This document shows, piece by piece, positions 6,600 to 13,394 of a DNA stretch of 13,394 nt. A program made the translations under genes and the position numbers. This stretch comes from Jaenimonas drosophilae. Lineage: Eukaryota; Euglenozoa; Kinetoplastea; Trypanosomatida; Trypanosomatidae. The DNA is taken from positions 1 to 13,394 of the forward strand of contig JASAON010001327.1 in NCBI GenBank assembly GCA_030849065.1, read 5' to 3'. Under the pieces are notes generated by a model that was given only the letters and a program-made list of their open reading frames with translations, did not search any database and had not been told where the DNA came from. Numbering within the stretch: position 1 is the first letter of the stretch; each line of letters opens with the position of its first letter.

Positions 6600-9500
6600 A
6601 TGGAGGACCTCCTTTTCCCCACGTGGGTGACGTCCTCGCCAGCAATGGCCTTGGTGGACGTCTATAGCCAACACATTTACCGCCAAGAGCGTGATGACGG
6701 TAGCCAACAGCCCGTCACCACCTCCAGCACACACCTTGTTCGTGTTGCTGCCACCCACACGCGTGTGCGCGTGGATATACTCAACGACGCCGTGGTGCAG
6801 TCCCTCCTTCGTCTCTCCCACATCAACGAGCTCGCGTCGGGCCAATCCGACGAGGTCAACGCCAAAAACGCCTCGGCGCTGGTCGCCATCCTTGCCTTGG
6901 CAGTGGAGTGCCGCCATCTTCCCAGTGACCTCACGAAGGGCTTCTACACGGAGTGCAGCTCCCTCTACGCCTCTCTCCTGCCCCGGCTGCCGCAGTTGCG
7001 CTATGCCGCTGGGGTGGAGGTTGAGAGTTTTGTCGCCTCCCTCGTGGCGTGCGGGCTCAAGCTGCGGAATTATGCCGACGTGGATGGAACCGCCGCATCG
7101 AAACACCACGTAGGTCTCGCCGGTTTCGACTACCGCATCACCGACCCCCTCATTCTGTCGTGCATCATGGAAGACCTCAACCGCTGCGTTGGGGACCCCA
7201 TCTCCCTCGGTGCGCTCGAGGGTTTGGCCTACACCCGCTCACGTCGCCCCGTCCTTCTCGGCGGTGCGCTGCTCGACCGCCTGCACCAGCTCATTGGCGC
7301 CTACTCCACCTCACCCCGACGCAAGGACCTGCCCTACCAAAAGCTCCTCTGCCTCCTCCTCGAGGCCGTGAGCTGCTCCAAGACCATTGACTACGACAAG
7401 ACCAACAACTGGGTCACGGCCATCATTCAGGAGTCCTACCTCATCCGGGGTCTCTTCCAGCGGGAAATCCTGCACTCACGTGTGGTCGGGGCCACCCTGA
7501 CCCTCCTCGTGCGCAAGTTCCAGGAGCTGGCGGCGGCCTACCGACAGCGATCCGCTACGGGGAGCCTCGACGGCTTCCCCGACCTCACCGAGGGCAGCCC
7601 CCTCATTGACCTTGTCTGGAAGTCAATGCAAGACGCCCTCATCACCACCCTTGACGATCCCGCCCACAGCAGCGGCCTGCGGCTCTACAGCGCCAACGTC
7701 TTGATGGTGCTGGAGCACCTGCTGGCCACTGAAGCGGAGCGTTTGCGCTGTGTTGGTGTCGTGACCAAGGCGGCCAGCCACTCGCAGATGCAGATGGTGG
7801 ACCAACGTGTGCTCATTCCCAACGGCTCTCCTGCCACAGGCTCGGCCTCTGCCAGTCGCAGCGAGGAGCGCCAGAGCTACATACCCTCCGAGGCCGAGGA
7901 GATGATGCGGCTGAAGCTCGTCGCCAACGTTGTGAAGTTCCTCTTTGGCCAGGGAAGTCTCTCCAACACACTCAACCTTGAAAATGCCGCACACGCATCG
8001 TTGCTCTCCTCCATTGTGGATGCCTGCACCCGTGCGCTGCGCGTCGCCACCTCACCAGATGCGATGAGCAGCTCCGCCAAGCGAGAGGCCGCCAAGACCG
8101 CACGCCGATGTGGGGTGCCGGAACCAGCGCCGAGGTGTGGGGCGTCCTACTCCGCGCGCTTCTCCAGCCGATACTACGCCAAGATGAATGGCGTCATTCA
8201 GTGTCTCGTAAAGGAGGTGCTGGAGTGTGGGGTGAGCAGCCGGAGTGCCATCGCCTCTCGATGCATTCACAGCATCTGCTTCAGCGATGGCCACCTCAGC
8301 GCCTTCACCGTTTCCGAGGTGCTTGACACCGTGACAAGCGTCGTCGGTACCAAGACGGATGAGGGCGGCGATGAAAGCGCCTCGTCCAACAAGCTCTCCG
8401 CCTTGCTTGACATGCTGCGCGTGATCATCGTCCCCAGCCACCACGGCCCGCGCTCGTCCACCTCGCTCGAGGACTTGGCCCGCTACGGCCAACTCCTCTG
8501 CGACTGCTACGAAAACGCCCTGGCCGCGCACATGCTACGCAGCAAGAGCTCGAGCTCCAAGAACTTCCCGACGACAATGATGAGCGTTGTCTCGGACCGC
8601 TTTTGGAAGCTTACCCTGCGCGTGCATCAGCGTCTGCGCTCCATCGCCCGCGACGTTGTTCGCGCCGACCTGGAGAGACTCCCCTCGCTGATGGAGGCAC
8701 TGAAGAAGGAGCAGCGCACGCTCGAGATGCTGATTAGTGGTGCCTCACGCTGCATGCTCAATGTGGCATGGCCAGCCTCGAGCATCATCTCCCGCTCCAC
8801 CTCGTCGGAAAAGGCGCCAACTGTGGCGATGCGCTGCCTCAGCCCGTTCTTTTCACCGCTTCGGCTGTTGATGCAGCTCCGCGCGCTCTTCCCCATCACG
8901 TCGGTCGAGGCCCTTCGCGACTACATCACCAGCGCCGAGAGCCTGGATGAGTGGGGAAAGCACATCCTCTCTCCGCGACACTTCTTCACCGCCACCCACG
9001 CAGAGCCCGAGCTCATGGACCGGAAGTGGGTGCAGAACTTCCGTTCCTGCTGGCTCATGTGGTCCTACTACCGCCTCACGGAGGTGGCCATGGGCATCCT
9101 CGTCAACCGAGCGGAGCTGAAGCCGAAGGAGGGCACCGCCTCTCCCGTCGCACTCACCCATCCTGCCGCATCGTCGATTCGCGTCATGGCGGCGTCGGCG
9201 GCTCCGCTCCTCCGCATGTGCTCCTCCGACGTCTACGCCGTGCGATCTGAGATTGATGCGCTCCTGCGCTGCACCGAGGACGCCACCTTCACCAAGGAGG
9301 GGCTGCGGCGGTCCTTCTACCAACTCAGCGGAGGCAAGCGGGCGGCGGAGAAGCTCACGCAGAGTGAGCTCTTCTTGGTGCGCGCCATTGCCGAGCTGGA
9401 GCTGCTGCGGGCATCTGCCGGCTCCATCGCCCCACTCGCCCTCTACAGCCACTTTGATGTGCGAGACTTCGTGGCGAGTGGCTCCATCAAGAAGGCCCTG

Positions 9501-12500
9501 ACGCACATTGGCAGCTTTGCCAGCGAGCTCTACATGACTGCACTGCGCGCACAGGCACTATCCGATGCGCAGTTCCGACTCTTGGAGCGGGATATCCGTG
9601 AGTTGGTGTTCCTTGCCGGCTTCTCCCTCTCCTCGGTGCGCGACACAGCTCGTCGGTGCTTATCTACCCTGGCCAACTCATTCCCCATCTCGATACGCTC
9701 CATGGATGGCCTTCCGCTTCTGTGGGAGCTCATTAATCTTCTCCAGACGGCGTCAACTACCGATATTGGCCACTACTGCCTACGCCACCACATCCTGTGC
9801 GCGCAGTCCATCTCTACCCTGCCCAGCAGCGATGAGCGCCAGGCACACGTGGCGGAGTTGGTGCGCGCCGCCGACGATTGGGTGTCGAGCACCAGCCGCT
9901 CCGCCCCGCTCCCCCTCTTTGATGTCGCGCTGCGCTTCATTGTGCAGCAGCGTGTGCTCCACGCCGATATCGCGGTGCACCCACTGCGCGGAACAAGCCT
10001 CGCCGTCTCTGCCGCCCATGCGGCCTCCTCACCAAAGAAGCGCCACGACCTGCGCGGTGTGCAGGCGATTGGCGAGGCGGCGGTGCCCAACTACGCCCAG
10101 ACGCTGATGCGCTTTAGTGCCGCGTACGGATTCATCTTCTCCTCCCTGCACTACGCCAGTACCGCAGGGATTGAGGCCTCGGTGGTCGCAGAGCTCCAGG
10201 GGGCACTGGATGCAGCCAGCTACAGCAACGGTCAGTGGCGGGTGTCGAGCATCAACCGCATGCTCTTCTCCATCCTCTCCAACAAGAAGTGCGAGGTGGC
10301 GCGTGATGCGGAGGAGCCGCTCGTTCCCATGACTGTGGAGGAGCTCGACAGCCTTCTCTGCCGCGCCGTGGCCCTCATGTCCTCGAGCAGAGCCACCATT
10401 TCCCACAGCAGTCGGCACCAACTCCTGCGCCTGGTGGGAAGCTGCCCACTGCAGCTCGGCGACTCCGCCGCCACCAAGGTGGCTCTCAACAGCGCTCGTT
10501 GGCTGATCTCCAACGGGACCGAGCTCGATGCCATGGGGCTCTTCCTGCAGGTGGTGGAGGGGGTTGAATACACCATTGCCCATCGCCAGGGCCTCTTTGA
10601 TGGCGCACCGTGCACGGTCAGTGAGGTGGTCCAGACGGGCTGCAGCGGCCCGGAGGTGGATCGGGCCTACGCACAGGCCTCCCCACACCGCCTCCTCTTT
10701 GCTTTTCTGGGTGACGTCTTCGTGGATTCCACCGCGGTCATCTCCTACAACCCAGTGATTTTGTTGGGTCTGTACCAGCTCGCCTCGCGCATGGTGGAGT
10801 GCCCCGAGGCGCTCTCCCTGAAGGATGCCTCGTTTTCAGAGATGATGCGGGCGATGGTGTTGGTGGGGCAAATCTGCCTCAACTTACACACCGCCAACGC
10901 ACGTCGCGTGCGGGAGAAGTCGCCGCTGCTGCTGCCCTTCACCTGCATTGGCACCCTTCGACAGAAGTGGTACTACTGCCTTTTGCGGTGGTTCTCACGA
11001 CCACTGAGTTGGTGCGTGGACGCCCTCAGTGAGGTGGTGGAGGGGGAGATGCAGGTGCTGGAGTCGCTTCTCAACATTCTCACGAAGGAGCGTGTGGCTC
11101 TGGGCAAGGTGTCCTCCGGCTTCCTCGACTTCAGTGCGGGAACTCAGGCCCAACACACGAACATTTGGGGAATGGCCTCCGCGGTGCGAGAGGATCTTGC
11201 GGCGATTGGTGGTGGCGCCAATCGGGAGGCGGCGATTGAGCGAGTGATGAGCCGCGAGCAGAAGCGGGTGCACGACCTTGTGGGACTGCTGGAGCAGCTC
11301 GTGCACCATGAGCTGGTGCGGCTCATGGTCTGGCGGGCACCTCGACGCACGGAATCTATCAAGGTTACCTTCCCCACCAAGGGTGCGTGGCGTCAGCACG
11401 TCGATGCGGCGGCACGCCACCACCCGGGGGCCATGGTGGCTCTGGTACGGCGCTTTCCCGAGTCGGTGGAGCTCCGCGCACTCTGCTGCAAACAGGTCGT
11501 GGCCTTCCCCGAGCGTTTTGCCGGCGAGGACGATGCAGTGGATCTCTACTTAACCGAGGAGGTGCTGGAGGCGGGCTGCCCACGACTCTTCCTCTTTCGT
11601 CCCTGCCGCGTGGTGCAGGCACTACGGCTCCTTGACTCGCGCTACACCAAGTATACCAAGGTGTCGGCCTTTGCGATTCGGAGCCTGTTTTCACAGGAAA
11701 GCGAGCACCTGACCTTCTATCTGCCACAGCTACTCCAGGTGCTGGCAACGGATGAGAGCGGCAACATCGTGTCCTTCCTTCAGCGAATGAGTTCCAAGTC
11801 CACCATGTTCTGCCACCAATTGCTGTGGTCGCTGCAGACGGAGGGGGAGGGCACCAGCGAGCTGGCCAAACGGTGCACCCGCCTACAACAAAGTATCATC
11901 AACAACTTTAGCGAGGCGCAGCGCACCTTCTACAAGGGCGAGTTCGACTTCACGGGCCTCGTCACCTCCATCTCTGGTGAGTTGATGCAGTTTGACAAGC
12001 CACAACGAAAGGCAAAACTGCGCGCGCGGCTTCGTGACGCGGAGTTCCACACTCCCATGGCAACACAGCACATTTACCTGCCCACGGACCCGGACTTCCG
12101 CATCACCGACGTCATTCCCCACACCGCCGGCGCGATGCAGAGTGCCGCCAAGTGCCCCATCTTGGTGCAATTCAAGTGCACCAGCCGAGAGCACGAAGAC
12201 ACCCGTCCTCCGACGGAGTTGGCGGAGGAGGAACACTCATCGGCTGTGGTGAAGGCGTGCATCTTCAAGATGGGTGATGACTGCCGGCAGGACCAAATCT
12301 CGCTGCAGCTGGTGGGTCTCATGAAGCGCATCATGGGGGTGATTGGGCTGCCGTCCTACCTCTACCCCTACCGCGTGGTGACGACAGGGGCGGACAGCGG
12401 CATCATTGAGTGCGTCCCTCATTCCATGAGTCGAAATGAGATTGGCAAGCTGGTGGAAACCAACGTGGCGGAGTACTTTGTCCAGACCTTTGGCCATCCA

Positions 12501-13079
12501 GAGAGCACCCCATTCCGCCAGGCTCGGGAGAACTTCATCAAGAGCATGGCGTCCTACTCCATTGTTTCATTTATCTTGAACATCAAGGACCGCCACAACG
12601 GTAACATCATGGTGGACTCTTCCGGCCACGTCATCCACATTGACTTTGGTTTTCTCTTCGATACCTCCCCTGGTGGAGACATGAACTTTGAATCCTCCCC
12701 TTTCAAGCTGACGACGGAGATGGTGCAGCTGATTGGCCTGGACGTGGGCAGCAGCTCTCGCTTGGCCAAATCCATATCAAAGGCTCTCATTGATGAGGAG
12801 AGCTACGTCTACTTCAAGTGCTTGGTCATCCGGTCCTACCTCGCTGTGCGCCAATACGCTCGTGAGATCTGCATCCTTGTGGAGCTGATGCTGCGAAGTG
12901 GGTTGCCCTGCTTCAAGCCCCACCAAACCATCGCTCACTTAGCCAAGCGGCTGTCTCTCGATCTGAGCGAGGCGGATGCGGCCCACTTCATGCGAGGCCG
13001 CATCCACGAAGCGCGACAGAACTATCGAACCACCTTGTACGACCTATTCCAGCATGTAGTGGAAGGCATTGAGATGTAG
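6600..13079 (+). CDS. PI4KA: Phosphatidylinositol 4-kinase, type III alpha
   Basis: This 2159-residue enzyme is close in length to animal PI4KA (about 2100). It phosphorylates phosphatidylinositol at the 4-position, and in other eukaryotes supplies plasma-membrane PI4P. The first 1590 or so residues are a divergent alpha-helical solenoid; a stretch at 1013-1029 (VRDTARRCLSTLANSFP) resembles the matching PI4KA region. The helical PIK/LIK domain spans about 1596-1770 and includes LTFYLPQLLQVL (from 1704). The linker has the PI4KA-type MQSAAKCP segment (about 1846). The kinase domain holds the ATP-contacting lysine K1890 in FKMGDDCRQD, the catalytic loop DRHNGN (1997-2002), the metal-binding D2015 in HIDFGF, and the activation-loop start SPGG. 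All key catalytic residues are present. Residues about 2048-2062 look like an insertion relative to animal enzymes. The C-terminus ends in the usual helical tail. The alternative families, PI4K beta and the PIKKs, fit less well than PI4KA. Confidence 0.96.
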   Translation: MEDLLFPTWVTSSPAMALVDVYSQHIYRQERDDGSQQPVTTSSTHLVRVAATHTRVRVDILNDAVVQSLLRLSHINELASGQSDEVNAKNASALVAILALAVECRHLPSDLTKGFYTECSSLYASLLPRLPQLRYAAGVEVESFVASLVACGLKLRNYADVDGTAASKHHVGLAGFDYRITDPLILSCIMEDLNRCVGDPISLGALEGLAYTRSRRPVLLGGALLDRLHQLIGAYSTSPRRKDLPYQKLLCLLLEAVSCSKTIDYDKTNNWVTAIIQESYLIRGLFQREILHSRVVGATLTLLVRKFQELAAAYRQRSATGSLDGFPDLTEGSPLIDLVWKSMQDALITTLDDPAHSSGLRLYSANVLMVLEHLLATEAERLRCVGVVTKAASHSQMQMVDQRVLIPNGSPATGSASASRSEERQSYIPSEAEEMMRLKLVANVVKFLFGQGSLSNTLNLENAAHASLLSSIVDACTRALRVATSPDAMSSSAKREAAKTARRCGVPEPAPRCGASYSARFSSRYYAKMNGVIQCLVKEVLECGVSSRSAIASRCIHSICFSDGHLSAFTVSEVLDTVTSVVGTKTDEGGDESASSNKLSALLDMLRVIIVPSHHGPRSSTSLEDLARYGQLLCDCYENALAAHMLRSKSSSSKNFPTTMMSVVSDRFWKLTLRVHQRLRSIARDVVRADLERLPSLMEALKKEQRTLEMLISGASRCMLNVAWPASSIISRSTSSEKAPTVAMRCLSPFFSPLRLLMQLRALFPITSVEALRDYITSAESLDEWGKHILSPRHFFTATHAEPELMDRKWVQNFRSCWLMWSYYRLTEVAMGILVNRAELKPKEGTASPVALTHPAASSIRVMAASAAPLLRMCSSDVYAVRSEIDALLRCTEDATFTKEGLRRSFYQLSGGKRAAEKLTQSELFLVRAIAELELLRASAGSIAPLALYSHFDVRDFVASGSIKKALTHIGSFASELYMTALRAQALSDAQFRLLERDIRELVFLAGFSLSSVRDTARRCLSTLANSFPISIRSMDGLPLLWELINLLQTASTTDIGHYCLRHHILCAQSISTLPSSDERQAHVAELVRAADDWVSSTSRSAPLPLFDVALRFIVQQRVLHADIAVHPLRGTSLAVSAAHAASSPKKRHDLRGVQAIGEAAVPNYAQTLMRFSAAYGFIFSSLHYASTAGIEASVVAELQGALDAASYSNGQWRVSSINRMLFSILSNKKCEVARDAEEPLVPMTVEELDSLLCRAVALMSSSRATISHSSRHQLLRLVGSCPLQLGDSAATKVALNSARWLISNGTELDAMGLFLQVVEGVEYTIAHRQGLFDGAPCTVSEVVQTGCSGPEVDRAYAQASPHRLLFAFLGDVFVDSTAVISYNPVILLGLYQLASRMVECPEALSLKDASFSEMMRAMVLVGQICLNLHTANARRVREKSPLLLPFTCIGTLRQKWYYCLLRWFSRPLSWCVDALSEVVEGEMQVLESLLNILTKERVALGKVSSGFLDFSAGTQAQHTNIWGMASAVREDLAAIGGGANREAAIERVMSREQKRVHDLVGLLEQLVHHELVRLMVWRAPRRTESIKVTFPTKGAWRQHVDAAARHHPGAMVALVRRFPESVELRALCCKQVVAFPERFAGEDDAVDLYLTEEVLEAGCPRLFLFRPCRVVQALRLLDSRYTKYTKVSAFAIRSLFSQESEHLTFYLPQLLQVLATDESGNIVSFLQRMSSKSTMFCHQLLWSLQTEGEGTSELAKRCTRLQQSIINNFSEAQRTFYKGEFDFTGLVTSISGELMQFDKPQRKAKLRARLRDAEFHTPMATQHIYLPTDPDFRITDVIPHTAGAMQSAAKCPILVQFKCTSREHEDTRPPTELAEEEHSSAVVKACIFKMGDDCRQDQISLQLVGLMKRIMGVIGLPSYLYPYRVVTTGADSGIIECVPHSMSRNEIGKLVETNVAEYFVQTFGHPESTPFRQARENFIKSMASYSIVSFILNIKDRHNGNIMVDSSGHVIHIDFGFLFDTSPGGDMNFESSPFKLTTEMVQLIGLDVGSSSRLAKSISKALIDEESYVYFKCLVIRSYLAVRQYAREICILVELMLRSGLPCFKPHQTIAHLAKRLSLDLSEADAAHFMRGRIHEARQNYRTTLYDLFQHVVEGIEM

Positions 13080-13292
13080 TCCTCCGCTCGCCATCATGCT
13101 CCCAAGAGACATCACCCCGATTCTTTCCACCTCCCTTCCGCAGCCGGTTGGGAGGCTGATTTAACCTCGCTCTTGTTTGCTGTTTCTTCGCTGAGCATCT
13201 GTACTGTTCTGTTCGGTATCAATGAACTCCTCACCCTCGTCCCCGCACTCACAGACAGAAGAACGTACTGCTTGGCTGATCCAAATAGCAAG
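13080..13292. other. 3' UTR and intergenic spacer after the PI 4-kinase gene
   Basis: I see no gene in this stretch. It is moderately pyrimidine-rich with short ATG-initiated fragments only. The PI 4-kinase message is expected to be polyadenylated somewhere here, upstream of the acceptor tract that follows. Confidence 0.5.
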
Positions 13293-13332
13293 TTTACTCT
13301 TCTTTCCTCCACCCTTCTCTGACTCTCATCAG
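13293..13332 (+). promoter_or_regulatory. Predicted spliced-leader acceptor of the next gene, which lies outside the window
   Basis: A nearly pure C/T tract of about 28 bases (CTCTTCTTTCCTCC core) precedes an AG at 13331-13332, with no AG in between. The first ATG downstream, at 13370, opens a frame that stops after seven codons at 13391-13393. The real start codon therefore lies beyond the window, or the true acceptor is the later AG at 13392-13393. Confidence 0.6.
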
Positions 13333-13394
13333 CTTTCTGTCGTTGGTTCTGGTATCCCATCGCATCACAATGGTCGTTTCGTGTCCTCCATAGC

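Noticed and set aside
6600..13079. The large kinase as a PIKK family member such as TOR or ATM
   Set aside because: The FKMGDDCRQD, DRHNGN and SPGG motifs and the linker MQSAAKCP segment match PI4K alpha, and there is no FATC-like C-terminus.

Overview
The window reads as nuclear DNA of a kinetoplastid protist, most likely a trypanosomatid. All four protein genes lie on the + strand, head to tail, with no introns, and gaps of about 260 to 380 bases separate them. Each gap ends in a pyrimidine-rich, AG-free stretch followed by a first AG and, 54 to 93 bases later, the start codon. This is the layout of polycistronic transcription matured by spliced-leader trans-splicing. Stops are TGA, TAG, TGA and TAG with no in-frame stops, so the code is standard. 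The species cannot be told from this window.

Layout. (1) 250-2091: a 613-residue protein with a Gln-rich and acidic N-terminus, about three ankyrin-like repeats and a divergent N-myristoyltransferase (NMT)-like double-GNAT region. (2) 2470-5835: an 1121-residue protein with a mitochondrial presequence, followed by what I read as nine degenerate double-stranded-RNA-binding-domain-like (dsRBD-like) modules. It is a candidate mitochondrial RNA-processing or scaffold protein. (3) 6109-6342: a 77-residue protein with two membrane segments and no recognised family. (4) 6600-13079: a 2159-residue type III alpha phosphatidylinositol 4-kinase, identified securely from its C-terminal helical and kinase domains. 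The window ends in another pyrimidine tract and AG that probably serve a gene beyond the edge.

Neighbours in kinetoplastid gene arrays are usually unrelated in function, and nothing here suggests a joint pathway. The two least ordinary genes are the ankyrin/NMT-like fusion and the dsRBD-like repeat protein. The latter's leader also carries a seven-codon upstream ORF that alternative trans-splicing could remove. No RNA genes, mobile elements, CRISPR arrays or viral sequences were seen.
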